Source: an uncultured Pseudomonadota bacterium
GTDB lineage: Bacteria > Pseudomonadota > Alphaproteobacteria > Rs-D84
Reading direction: 5' to 3'
NCBI GenBank assembly: GCA_937885575.1
Contig: CALABO010000014.1
Coordinates: 62,001-126,000 of the forward strand
DNA: 64,000 bases
Part shown: piece after piece, positions 1 through 8,313 of the stretch
Numbering within the stretch: the stretch's first letter is position 1
How the letters are laid out: each line of letters starts with the position of its first letter
Position numbers and translations under genes: made by a program
Notes under the pieces: model-generated
Databases searched by the model: none
The model's input: only the letters and a program-made list of their open reading frames with translations
What the model was told of the DNA's origin: nothing

Positions 1-1050
1 TTCATCGATTGATATAAGTGTGCCGTCGCGCTTTTGTGCCGACCAATAGTCCCAGCCATTATAACTTTGGCAATGTTGAATGCGCGCCGCCATGACGTGG
101 ATTGATGCCTTGCCATATAAACTGTGCACCAGGTTACCGTCGTTCGCAATCATGACGCGTTCGCCACGCGGACTGACCAATGTTTGTCCGGCATAGAGCA
201 ATCCGCCGTCAATAAGTTCGCGGAATGCAACACGGATTTCGTCACGTTTTGGTTTTGAAACTTCGATATCCGAAAGGTCAATGGGTGTAATGTGTGCAAC
301 GCGTTCGCGTGCGGCGGTGACATATGATTCTTCGCGTTCGATGCCGATGAATTTTCGCCCAAGTTCACGCGCCGCGGCGGCCGTTGTGCCCGAACCCATA
401 AATGGGTCCAATATTATGTCGCCCGGTTTTGTTGATGCCAAAATTACGCGGCGCAATAAATCCATTGGCTTTTGCGTGTTGTGCAAACTTTTGCCGTTTT
501 CGTCTTTTAATCTTTCTTCGCCAAGACAAATGTTCATGTCCCAATCAGAACGCATTTGCTTGCCGCCGTTTAATTTCTTCATTGTTTCATAATTGAAAGT
601 GTATTTGCCGGTCTTGGTTGGCGTTGCCCAAATCAATGTTTCATGTGCGTTCGTAAATCGTGTGCCGCGAAAGTTCGGCATGGGATTTGTTTTGACCCAT
701 ACGACATCGTTCAAAATCCAAAAGCCCAATTCTTGCATAATTGCGCCGACCTGGAAAATATTATGGTACGAACCGATTGTCCACATTGCGCCGGTCGGAC
801 GCAGGACGCGCCGGCACTCCGCCATCCATGCGCGTGTGAATTTATTGTATTGTTCGGGCGATTCAAACGCGTCCCAGTTGTCACGCACAGCGCGCGCGGC
901 CGTTTGATCTTCGGGGCGATAAAGTGTTTTTTGCCCAAGTTGTAAATTATATGGCGGGTCCGCAAATACCGCATCAACCGAAGCGTCTGGAATTTCGCGC
1001 ATAATTTCCACGCAATCACCAATCAAAATTTGATTAAGGTATTTGTTCAT
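1..1050 (-). CDS. ccrM: CcrM-type site-specific adenine DNA methyltransferase (3' end cut by window)
   Basis: Reading from the ATG at 1050 gives 350 codons without a stop, so only the last few residues are missing (CcrM is about 358 aa). The order is beta-class N6-adenine methyltransferase: catalytic DPPYNLQL near the N-terminus, then DPFMGSGTT (AdoMet binding) in the second half. A C-terminal segment with SIH and NGWDYW matches the CcrM specificity domain. CcrM methylates adenine in GANTC and is coupled to the cell cycle in Alphaproteobacteria; that function is by family. A TATAAT-like -10 lies at 1077-1072 on the minus strand and a GAGAG stands just before the start. The gene is divergent from nrdR. 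Confidence 0.93.
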   Translation of the reverse strand, partial: MNKYLNQILIGDCVEIMREIPDASVDAVFADPPYNLQLGQKTLYRPEDQTAARAVRDNWDAFESPEQYNKFTRAWMAECRRVLRPTGAMWTIGSYHNIFQVGAIMQELGFWILNDVVWVKTNPMPNFRGTRFTNAHETLIWATPTKTGKYTFNYETMKKLNGGKQMRSDWDMNICLGEERLKDENGKSLHNTQKPMDLLRRVILASTKPGDIILDPFMGSGTTAAAARELGRKFIGIEREESYVTAARERVAHITPIDLSDIEVSKPKRDEIRVAFRELIDGGLLYAGQTLVSPRGERVMIANDGNLVHSLYGKASIHVMAARIQHCQSYNGWDYWSAQKRDGTLISIDE

Positions 1051-1176
1051 TGAATCTCTCGTCCGTGACTAATTATACCATATTTTGGCGGTAAAAAATT
1101 TTGCCCGATTCGGTCGATATGCAAAAAAAGGTCTTGATTTTTATAAAAAATGCATTTTTTTCGAAATAAAATTTGC

Positions 1177-1212
1177 TTTACACAATCGCAACAGATTGCT
1201 ACATTATGCGGT
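1177..1212 (+). promoter_or_regulatory. Candidate leaderless promoter of nrdR
   Basis: TTTACA at 1177-1182 and TACATT at 1200-1205 are separated by 17 nt. The -10 ends 7 nt before the nrdR ATG at 1213, so transcription would start at or next to the start codon. No Shine-Dalgarno sequence is visible. Confidence 0.5.
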
Positions 1213-1713
1213 ATGAGATGTCCATATTGTAATTATTCAGATAGCCGTGTGGCTGATTCCCGGCCGGATATGGAAAGCGGAACAATTCGTCGCCGCCGTG
1301 TGTGTAATCAGTGCGGTGCGAAATTTTCGACGGTTGAACGTGTGCAGATGCGCGACTTGGTCGTGAAAAAAAATAGTGGTAAAACCGAACCGTTCGATAG
1401 GGATAAATTGCGCCGCAGTATAAAACTGGCCTGTCATAATCGTGATGTCGGGGACGAGCAGATTGAACGCCTGGTCGCGTCGATTCAGCGGCGCTTGGAA
1501 ACCGAAATGGCCGATGATATGGTGACAAGTAGCCAAATCGGTGAAATGGTTTCGGATTCGCTGCTAAACCTTGACCCGATTGCGTTTGTGCGCTTTGTGT
1601 CCGTGTATCGCAAGTTCTCTAAAATATCGGACTTTAAGAAAATCATTGATACTATACCAGAGGTGACCGACGAAACAATCGTTTGCAAATTGCCAAAGAC
1701 AACGTTGTTTTGA
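1213..1713 (+). CDS. nrdR: Transcriptional repressor NrdR
   Basis: This 166-aa protein has the two parts of NrdR: an N-terminal zinc ribbon (MRCPYC ... CNQCGAKF) with the following RRRRVC-type segment, and an ATP-cone domain from about residue 48 (VVKKNSGKTEPFDRDKL). NrdR senses adenine nucleotides and represses ribonucleotide reductase operons. An in-frame ATG at 1150 exists, but MRCPYC at 1213 is the conserved family start. It is followed directly by the lytic transglycosylase gene rather than the more usual glyA or rib genes. Confidence 0.95.
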   Translation: MRCPYCNYSDSRVADSRPDMESGTIRRRRVCNQCGAKFSTVERVQMRDLVVKKNSGKTEPFDRDKLRRSIKLACHNRDVGDEQIERLVASIQRRLETEMADDMVTSSQIGEMVSDSLLNLDPIAFVRFVSVYRKFSKISDFKKIIDTIPEVTDETIVCKLPKTTLF

Positions 1714-1730
1714 TGGCGGGGGGATTTTTC

Positions 1731-3458
1731 ATGAAAAAGATTTTTTTGTTCATCTTTTCGGTGCTGTGCGCGACGGTCGCGTTTGCGAAAACTGAAATTG
1801 ATGTGTTATCAGATGCGGATGAAAGTTTATATTCGCAAATTTTTACTTTGCAAGATTCTGAAAAATTTTCCGCCGCGGAAAAGTTGCAACGCCAAGTTGC
1901 CGACCCCATTTTAAAGAACGAGGTTTTATATCAAAAATATTTTTCTAAAACATATAAAACCAAAGGGGCCGAAGCGAAGGCGTGGATGGATAAATATGCC
2001 GATATGCCGGGCGCGGTGCGTGTTGAAAAAATGGCGGGGCGCAAAAAAACAAAAGTAAAAAAGGCCATTGTGCCGGCGATGCTGTCGGGGAATCAGTCCA
2101 TTGAAAATGCGCAATCGGAAACATGGACGGAAAAAAATTATTCCGGTGCAACCGACAAAAAAATCACAAAGTTCAGAAAGGCAATTCGCAGTGGTGCAAC
2201 TAAGGCCGCGCGAAATATTTTGGAAGATAAAAATTTTCGGAAAAAATTGGCGGCGTCTGATTATGGGCGTCTTGCGGGGCGGTTGGCGTATGTCTACTAT
2301 ACTAATGGTGAATTTGAACTTGCAAAAAAATGGGGAACGATTGCGGCCGATGCGGATTCAGAGTTTGGTCTTTGGACGATGGGGTTGTTGCAATTCAAAG
2401 AAGAAAATTTTGAAAAAAGTGAAAAGTATTTTGCGGAAATTCTTGAATTGCCACAGATAAATAATGCAAGAAAGACCGAGGCCGCATTTTGGGCCGGGCG
2501 TGCCGCCGATTTGAATGATGATCGGGCGGATGCAAAAAAGTATTGGCGCATCGCCGCGGCGCATCCGATGGCTTTCTATGGGGCACTGGCCGCGACAATG
2601 TTGGGTGATGTGCCGGAATATGAATTCTTTGAACAAGAATTTACCGATGACGATGTCGAAGAGTTGCGGCGTGATAAGTATGGAAAAATCGCACTTGCGT
2701 TGCTTCAGGTAAATCGCAAGGACAGGGCGGAAGAATATTTGAAATATATGATGTCGCCAAATGTTAGTGACCGCGCCTTGCATGCAATAAATTCGGTTGC
2801 GACGGCGTATGGGCTTTCGCGCGTGTCGATTTTGTCTTCGGGTATTATTCGCGACCGCGGAATTTTGGAAATTGATGAAGATGTAATTTATACCACGCAA
2901 TACCCGTTGCCTGATTGGGAACCGATGGGCGGTTGGTCAATCGATAGGGCGTTGTTGCTTGCCATTATTAAACAGGAAAGTGGTTTTCGGCCGGGGGTAA
3001 AATCTGGTGCGGGTGCCAAGGGTGTAATGCAATTGATGCCTGGGACGGCGAAATTGGTGGCTCGTGCGAATAGGGTTAAGATGTCCGATATTGATATGTC
3101 GAACCCGGAACACAATATGTTCCTTGGGCAACAGCATATTGTTGATTTGCTGATGCATCCAAATGTGAACAACAATATTATCAAAATGCTGGCCGCGTAT
3201 AATGCGGGTATGGGTGCGGTGGTAAAGTTTGAAAAATCTTTTTCGACCGATGACCCGTTGTTATATATCGAAAGTTTTCCGGCGTATGAAACGCGCGGGT
3301 ATATCAAGCGCGTGATGGCAAATTTGTGGCTTTATCGGGCGCGTTTGAATCAGCCACTTACGACACTAAAAGTTTTGGCGGATGCCCAGTGGCCATTGTA
3401 TAGCAGTGAAGACGAATATGTTCGCAGTGACATTGATGATATTCCGTATTCGATATAG
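1731..3458 (+). CDS. Soluble lytic murein transglycosylase (Slt family)
   Basis: This 575-aa exported enzyme cleaves peptidoglycan glycan strands to 1,6-anhydro products in the periplasm. A signal peptide (MKKIFLFIFSVLCATVAFA) is followed by a long helical superhelical region and a C-terminal SLT domain from about residue 400. That domain has KQESGF with the catalytic Glu near residue 416, then GVMQLMPGTA and AYNAGMGAV. The start at 1731 has a GGCGGGGGGA ribosome site; an upstream in-frame ATG at 1683 lies inside nrdR and would bury the signal peptide. It is 17 nt downstream of nrdR and likely cotranscribed with it. Confidence 0.93.
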   Translation: MKKIFLFIFSVLCATVAFAKTEIDVLSDADESLYSQIFTLQDSEKFSAAEKLQRQVADPILKNEVLYQKYFSKTYKTKGAEAKAWMDKYADMPGAVRVEKMAGRKKTKVKKAIVPAMLSGNQSIENAQSETWTEKNYSGATDKKITKFRKAIRSGATKAARNILEDKNFRKKLAASDYGRLAGRLAYVYYTNGEFELAKKWGTIAADADSEFGLWTMGLLQFKEENFEKSEKYFAEILELPQINNARKTEAAFWAGRAADLNDDRADAKKYWRIAAAHPMAFYGALAATMLGDVPEYEFFEQEFTDDDVEELRRDKYGKIALALLQVNRKDRAEEYLKYMMSPNVSDRALHAINSVATAYGLSRVSILSSGIIRDRGILEIDEDVIYTTQYPLPDWEPMGGWSIDRALLLAIIKQESGFRPGVKSGAGAKGVMQLMPGTAKLVARANRVKMSDIDMSNPEHNMFLGQQHIVDLLMHPNVNNNIIKMLAAYNAGMGAVVKFEKSFSTDDPLLYIESFPAYETRGYIKRVMANLWLYRARLNQPLTTLKVLADAQWPLYSSEDEYVRSDIDDIPYSI

Positions 3459-3467
3459 TGGTGTGAT

Positions 3468-4082
3468 ATGGTTGTGGTTGCGGATTTTTCCATTGAAAAT
3501 GAAATAGGTGCAAACTTTATTGCCGGATGCGACGAGGCCGGACGCGGTCCACTTTGTGGTCCCGTGGTTGCGGCGGCGGTGATTTTTCCGAACCGCGAAA
3601 TTGAAATTCCGGTGGTAATAAGGGATTCAAAAAAAATGTCCGCGGCGCAAAGGGCGATCGCCTATGATTGGATAACAAAAAATACAATTTGGGCAACGGG
3701 CCAGTGCACATCGGCGGAAATTGATGAGTTAAATATACTTTGGGCATCGATGTGTGCGATGGAACGCGCGGTGGCGGGGTTGGGGCAAACGCCGGATATG
3801 TGTTTAATTGACGGGAATCGCGTGCCGAAAAATTTGCGGGGCAGGGCGATTATAAAGGGCGATGCGAAATCGCTTTCCATTGCGGCGGCATCCATTATTG
3901 CCAAGGAAACGCGTGATAAAATTATGCGGGAATTGGCGTTGGAATTTCCACAATATGGTTGGGACCGGAACGCTGGATACCCGACCGCACAGCATTTGAC
4001 GGCAATCGAAAAATATGGTATAACAAAGTATCACAGAAGAACATTTGGACCAATAAAGGAAAGGATAAAAGATGAAACTTAG
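3468..4082 (+). CDS. rnhB: Ribonuclease HII
   Basis: RNase HII (204 aa) removes RNA, including single ribonucleotides, from DNA duplexes. The signature GCDEAGRGPLCGPV with catalytic Asp22-Glu23 is present, as are RDSKKMS, the IDGN Asp and the downstream SIAAASIIAKETRD motif. The gene lies 9 nt after the lytic transglycosylase and overlaps the start of pgk by 11 nt, so the three look like one operon. Confidence 0.95.
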   Translation: MVVVADFSIENEIGANFIAGCDEAGRGPLCGPVVAAAVIFPNREIEIPVVIRDSKKMSAAQRAIAYDWITKNTIWATGQCTSAEIDELNILWASMCAMERAVAGLGQTPDMCLIDGNRVPKNLRGRAIIKGDAKSLSIAAASIIAKETRDKIMRELALEFPQYGWDRNAGYPTAQHLTAIEKYGITKYHRRTFGPIKERIKDET

Positions 4083-5241
4083 AACAATTGAAGGATTGGA
4101 TTTGCGCGGGAAATATGTGTTGCTGCGCGATGATTTTAATGTGCAAATTGTTGATGGCAAAATTACCGAAGGGTTCCGTATAGAGCGCAGCCAAGCCACG
4201 ATAGATGCGTTGCGTAACGCGGGCGCGCGCGTGGCGATTTGTTCCCACCTTGGGCGGCCAAAGGGCGCGCCGGACGCAAAGTATTCGTTGCGTGGGGTTG
4301 CGGATTATATGAAATTGCCGTTTGTCGATGATTGCCTGAATCGTGATTTTATGGCGGAAATGCATGACGGCGATGTGGTGCTGCTTGAAAATGTGCGATT
4401 CTATGCGGGCGAAGAAGAAAATGACCCGGCGTTCGCCGAAAAATTGGCGCACGGTTTTGACGTCTTTGTGAACGATGCGTTCGCGGTTTCGCATCGCGCG
4501 CATGCCAGTACCGTTGGCGTGACGAAATTTTTGCCGTCCTATGCGGGGTTGTTATTGCAAAGTGAAATTGAAAACCTGACGCGCGTGATGGAAAACCCGA
4601 AACATCCCGTTCTTTCCATTGTTGCAGGGTCCAAGGTTTCAACGAAAATCGGCGTGTTGCGCGCACTGGCGAAATTGTCGGACACGATAATTGTTGGTGG
4701 GGCGTTGGGGACGACGTTTAATTATGCACTGGGCGGGGCGGTTGGAAATTCGCTGTATGAACCGGACCAGAAAGAAAACGCACTTGCCATTATGGAATAC
4801 GCGCGCGAAAATAATTGTCGGTTTTTGGTGCCACTGGACAAGGGTGTTGGGCCGGTCTTTGAACCGAATGCGCCGCGCACCGATAAAGATATCGCGGACA
4901 TTGCGCCGGACGATGTGATTATTGACGGTGGCCCGAAAACCGCAGCGCGCGACGCGGCGGAAATCGGCCAGGCCGCAACGGTGATTTGGAACGGCACGGT
5001 CGGCATGGCGGAATGGCAACCGACGTGGTCGTTTGGTTCGTTTGCGATTGCGCGCGCGATTGCCGATAATACGCGCAGTGGGAAATTGGAAAGTATTGTT
5101 GGCGGTGGCGATACGGTCGCGGCCCTGGACGCGTGCGGCGTGATGGGTGACATAACGTATGTTTCGACCGGTGGCGGTGCGTTCCTGGAATTTATCGAAG
5201 GCCGCGAATTACCAGGCATAGAAGTGCTGCGGGAGTGTTAG
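4072..5241 (+). CDS. pgk: Phosphoglycerate kinase
   Basis: This 389-aa glycolytic enzyme transfers phosphate between 1,3-bisphosphoglycerate and ADP. The N-terminal substrate-binding motif RDDFNVQ (RxDFNVP in the family) is present, as are SHLGRPKG, LLENVRFY, the hinge region and the C-terminal nucleotide-binding GGGDTVAAL. The length is normal. The start overlaps rnhB by 11 nt with an AAAGGA ribosome site inside rnhB. The stop codon TAG runs into a TTAGTG-type motif and then a palindromic repeat. Confidence 0.96.
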   Translation: MKLRTIEGLDLRGKYVLLRDDFNVQIVDGKITEGFRIERSQATIDALRNAGARVAICSHLGRPKGAPDAKYSLRGVADYMKLPFVDDCLNRDFMAEMHDGDVVLLENVRFYAGEEENDPAFAEKLAHGFDVFVNDAFAVSHRAHASTVGVTKFLPSYAGLLLQSEIENLTRVMENPKHPVLSIVAGSKVSTKIGVLRALAKLSDTIIVGGALGTTFNYALGGAVGNSLYEPDQKENALAIMEYARENNCRFLVPLDKGVGPVFEPNAPRTDKDIADIAPDDVIIDGGPKTAARDAAEIGQAATVIWNGTVGMAEWQPTWSFGSFAIARAIADNTRSGKLESIVGGGDTVAALDACGVMGDITYVSTGGGAFLEFIEGRELPGIEVLREC

Positions 5242-5245
5242 TGTA

Positions 5246-5390
5246 AGTTCCCCTCCTGTGGAGGGGTGCCACGGCACCGCCTTCGGTGACGGGCGGGGTG
5301 GTTAGGGAATACGGAATAATAACGAATGCTCTAACCACCTCCCGGTGTTCCACACCGTACTCCTCCAACGGAGGAGAACTTTGCGCTCTG
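5246..5390. repeat. Palindromic dispersed element (copy 1), between pgk and a convergent gene
   Basis: The left half has a CCCCTCctgtgGAGGGG hairpin followed by GGCGGGGTGGTTAG. The right half is roughly its mirror: CTAACCACCTCCC, a GTGTTCCACAC hairpin and CTCCTCCaacgGAGGAG, ending GAACTTTGC. The AAGTTCCCC and GGAGAACTT ends are near-inverted. Related copies lie at 8206, 11829, 22586, 47192 and, truncated, inside polA at 51265. Confidence 0.75.
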
Positions 5391-5412
5391 GAATTATTTG
5401 AAAATGGTGGGG

Positions 5413-6150
5413 TTAGTTAATGTAATTTCCCCAACCCATGCGGTTATTATTTTGATTGCGTTGTGAACTTCTGAATAAATTGACTTGTTGATACAGATAG
5501 GCCGTGCAACTTGTCAATAATTGTTTTGTTCTTAATTTGCTATCTATAGTGTTTTGTGTCGCGCCACTCTCATTGGTGCATGTACAAGTAATTTGTTTCT
5601 TATTATCGCTTGGGTCTGTGCACATTTTATAGTTGTCTATAATTCTCCAATCTTTGGCGAGTTGCTTGCGGGCGTTGGTAATGTCGGTATCTGCGGCCAT
5701 TTGAATCTTTTGTAAATTGCCCATTAAACAATCAAAGACCTTGTCATATTCAACAAAAGAACAATCGTTTGCATTGGCCAAACCGTTGTTATTCGAATTT
5801 GAACCACCCGATGATGAATTGGATGATGAAGATGTGTTGCCGGTAAGGACTTCGATTTTACTGGTTAAAACCGCCTTGTTCAGTTGGGTTTTGAAACGTT
5901 TGATAACCGCGTTCAATCTATCATATTGTTGTTTTAACTGTTGCACCATAAATGTGGATTTAAGTGCGATAACATCTTCGATATCGGTTGCGCGACCAAC
6001 GTCGGTTGGGTTTTGTCTGTCGCCGACGTTGTATGCATGCACACTGCACAATGCCAATGCCGGTGAAAAAAATGTGCATTCTTCGGTCGCATGCACGGTG
6101 GCCGGCAACACACAAAGAATTGCAAAAAATATAGTATTAAAAATTTTCAT
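5413..6150 (-). CDS. Secreted protein of unknown function
   Basis: I do not recognise this 245-aa protein. It has a signal peptide (MKIFNTIFFAILCVLPATVHA) and a helical central part with charged heptad-like stretches. A Ser/Gly/Asn-rich linker lies near residues 105-125, followed by Cys residues around CSFVEYDKVFDCLM and ITCTC. The ATG at 6150 follows the upstream stop by one base; an alternative in-frame ATG at 6162 overlaps the upstream gene. The coupling to the 641-aa Cys-rich protein suggests one transcript and a shared envelope role, which is inference. Confidence 0.7.
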   Translation of the reverse strand: MKIFNTIFFAILCVLPATVHATEECTFFSPALALCSVHAYNVGDRQNPTDVGRATDIEDVIALKSTFMVQQLKQQYDRLNAVIKRFKTQLNKAVLTSKIEVLTGNTSSSSNSSSGGSNSNNNGLANANDCSFVEYDKVFDCLMGNLQKIQMAADTDITNARKQLAKDWRIIDNYKMCTDPSDNKKQITCTCTNESGATQNTIDSKLRTKQLLTSCTAYLYQQVNLFRSSQRNQNNNRMGWGNYIN

Positions 6151-6151
6151 T

Positions 6152-8077
6152 TTATATTCCATTTGACCACTTCAGTATTTGTTGATCGAGCTGAAATTTT
6201 GTTGCCTCTATGTCAACTTCACAACGGGGTTTGGGAGTTGCGTTGAAATTCCATTTGCAACCATTGTTGCATAAAGAAGGGGTTGTAATTCCGATACAAT
6301 TGACAGTAGCAGCTGCGGAGTTTCTGAGTTCTTCTGCTTCCTTTTCACCAACACCTTGACCGACTTTCTTAGAAATATAGGTGTTCGCCCAAGTTTGTCC
6401 TGTTGATATGTTTTTATATTTATCATCTACTTTTAATTCAATTTCACTATTCGATGAACCGCCGTTATCTAATTTTCTGAAATCTTTTTCGTCGGCAAAG
6501 CACCAATTTTTTGTTGGCCACTTTTTTGTATCAACGGCTGTTTTTAATTGTGTCATTCTATCTTTGTCATTGTGTGGATCAACATTGCAACGTCTTGCAC
6601 AGCAATCTTCCAATACATCAAAAGAACCGTCTTTGTTAACACCGCATGTGCATGAATCTTGGTTTATAAGGTCACGCAATGTTTCAATGTCCACCTTTGT
6701 ATTTTTGCGTTTTAGGATACTACCAAATATGGATATGTCGGCAATAATATCCGTAGCACAAGCGACCTGGGTTGCACCACCTATGCCAGAATTTGGATCA
6801 ATCCATTCATGCCAAACGCTTTCTTTATTCCCTATTTGATCAACCATCCGACAGTGTTGTTGTCTACTGGTAACCCGGCCATCGCCTGTGGAACTTGTTT
6901 TTACGCGATAATAGCAATTTGTGTATTCATTTGTTTTATCATTATAGTTATTACAGAAACAAATTTCACCGGTAGATGGATCTTCTGCTTGTCCATCTTT
7001 TTTTGCTTTTGGTAAAGAGCAAGGGTCGCAAAGGAATTTCCCCCACATATTGCACGAATCACTTAGTAGCATTACAACATCACTAACATCGATGCCGACC
7101 GTAATTGCGGTGACAAGTGCGTCATACATACTTTCAAGAACACCTTCATACGGGTCAAAGAATTCGTTTGCCATGTCTTTGAATTTTTTTACGCGCTTTG
7201 GGCCGGTGCATTTTGTCACCGACGGGTCGCAACCGGCGTATTCGATAATCGCGTCCAGCGTTTGTTTCAATTCCTTCATTTTAAGTGTTGCGTCTTCGAT
7301 TGCGGTTTCGATTTGGCCGCCAATTTGTTCGCGTACAAGTATATCGGTGCTGATTCCGTTTTTCGCCGCCAATTGTTCCGCGACACCAAGTCCCTCAAGC
7401 CCCGCAATCACCGCGCCGGTTTCAATCGGTGCCGTCGGCGCACCCGCGTATGTTGGTGATTCCGCCGCGCGCGATTCAAGGGCGTTTTGGATTTGCGCGT
7501 TTTGCGATTCCGCCGTGGCCGCCATTTGTTCCTGCATCGCGGTCATGGATTCCGCCATTTGTTGTTGCATTTGCGCCATCTGTTGCTGCATCGCCACCAT
7601 TTGCGCGTTGTTTTGTTCGGCGGCCGCCGCCGATGCCGCGGCACTGGCCTCGGCCTGGGCGCGCGCGATTTCAACCGCGTTTTGTTGTTCTTGCACCTTG
7701 GCGGTCGATTGCGCCACAACCTGGGCCGTGATGTATTGAATCAGGTCGTCACCATATTGCTTGCAATTTTGGTTCGAATTGACACAGCCCGCAACAATCG
7801 CGGCGGCAACGTTCATGTCCGTGCATCCGCCCGATGCGCACTTTGGCGATGCGCAACGCAACACAATCGCATTACAGTTTCCGAAATTCGCTTCGGCCGC
7901 GTTTTGCGACATGCCGGCACGACCGTTCATTAAACTGTTCCACTGATTATTATTCATGGCGCCGGTGCCGTTATACGCCGTCAGGTTAGATCCCGCCGTC
8001 GTCGCAACATTTGCCCCCGCCGGTAAAATAACCGACGCAAAAACCGCACCACATAAAAGGTTTGAATAGAATTTCAT
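6152..8077 (-). CDS. Large secreted Cys-rich, coiled-coil protein of unknown function
   Basis: This 641-aa protein has a signal peptide (residues 1-22) and a short Cys cluster with CASPKCASGGC. An Ala/Gln/Met-rich coiled coil follows at about residues 115-210, with repeats such as MAQMQQQMAES and MQEQMAA. The C-terminal part is Cys-rich (CDPCSLPKAK, EICFCNN, SCTCGVN, DCCARRC, CNNGCKWN). No domain is recognised. The paired cysteines imply disulfides formed in the periplasm or outside the cell. It is cotranscribed with the 245-aa secreted protein downstream. Confidence 0.75.
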   Translation of the reverse strand: MKFYSNLLCGAVFASVILPAGANVATTAGSNLTAYNGTGAMNNNQWNSLMNGRAGMSQNAAEANFGNCNAIVLRCASPKCASGGCTDMNVAAAIVAGCVNSNQNCKQYGDDLIQYITAQVVAQSTAKVQEQQNAVEIARAQAEASAAASAAAAEQNNAQMVAMQQQMAQMQQQMAESMTAMQEQMAATAESQNAQIQNALESRAAESPTYAGAPTAPIETGAVIAGLEGLGVAEQLAAKNGISTDILVREQIGGQIETAIEDATLKMKELKQTLDAIIEYAGCDPSVTKCTGPKRVKKFKDMANEFFDPYEGVLESMYDALVTAITVGIDVSDVVMLLSDSCNMWGKFLCDPCSLPKAKKDGQAEDPSTGEICFCNNYNDKTNEYTNCYYRVKTSSTGDGRVTSRQQHCRMVDQIGNKESVWHEWIDPNSGIGGATQVACATDIIADISIFGSILKRKNTKVDIETLRDLINQDSCTCGVNKDGSFDVLEDCCARRCNVDPHNDKDRMTQLKTAVDTKKWPTKNWCFADEKDFRKLDNGGSSNSEIELKVDDKYKNISTGQTWANTYISKKVGQGVGEKEAEELRNSAAATVNCIGITTPSLCNNGCKWNFNATPKPRCEVDIEATKFQLDQQILKWSNGI

Positions 8078-8168
8078 CTCTCTCTGCGATAGTGTATTTT
8101 ATCATATTTTGGGGGACAAGGAAAGGGAAAAGTGATCCGTTCCGTCATCGCGTTGCGATGTCGGAATG

Positions 8169-8204
8169 AGTGTAAGTGGTTAGTGTAAGTGGTTAGTGTT
8201 AGTG
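8169..8204. repeat. TTAGTG-type repeat cluster
   Basis: Alternating GTGGTTAGTG and TGTAAGTG units. An inverted partner (CCACTAACACTAC) lies at 8305-8317, including the stop codon of the OmpA/MotB-like gene. Similar clusters follow stop codons at 5237, 17819, 28920 and 37192. Confidence 0.6.
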
Positions 8205-8205
8205 C

Positions 8206-8262
8206 ACCACACCCCGCCGAGTGCTACCCGGCACCCCTCTCTAGAGGGGAACTTTGCTCGCT
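8206..8262. repeat. Palindromic dispersed element (copy 2, half element)
   Basis: ACACCCCGCC, a CCGAGTGCTACCCGG hairpin and CCCCTCtctaGAGGGG, followed by AACTTTGCTCG. It has the same layout as half of the element at 5246. Confidence 0.65.
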
Positions 8263-8313
8263 GGAATAACCGTGTAATTATGAACTAATTCCAGAGACGA
8301 CCAGCCACTAACA

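Noticed and set aside
281..1022. Several 100-codon frames opposite and overlapping ccrM
   Set aside because: They are mirror frames of the methyltransferase coding sequence with no ribosome sites or recognisable motifs.
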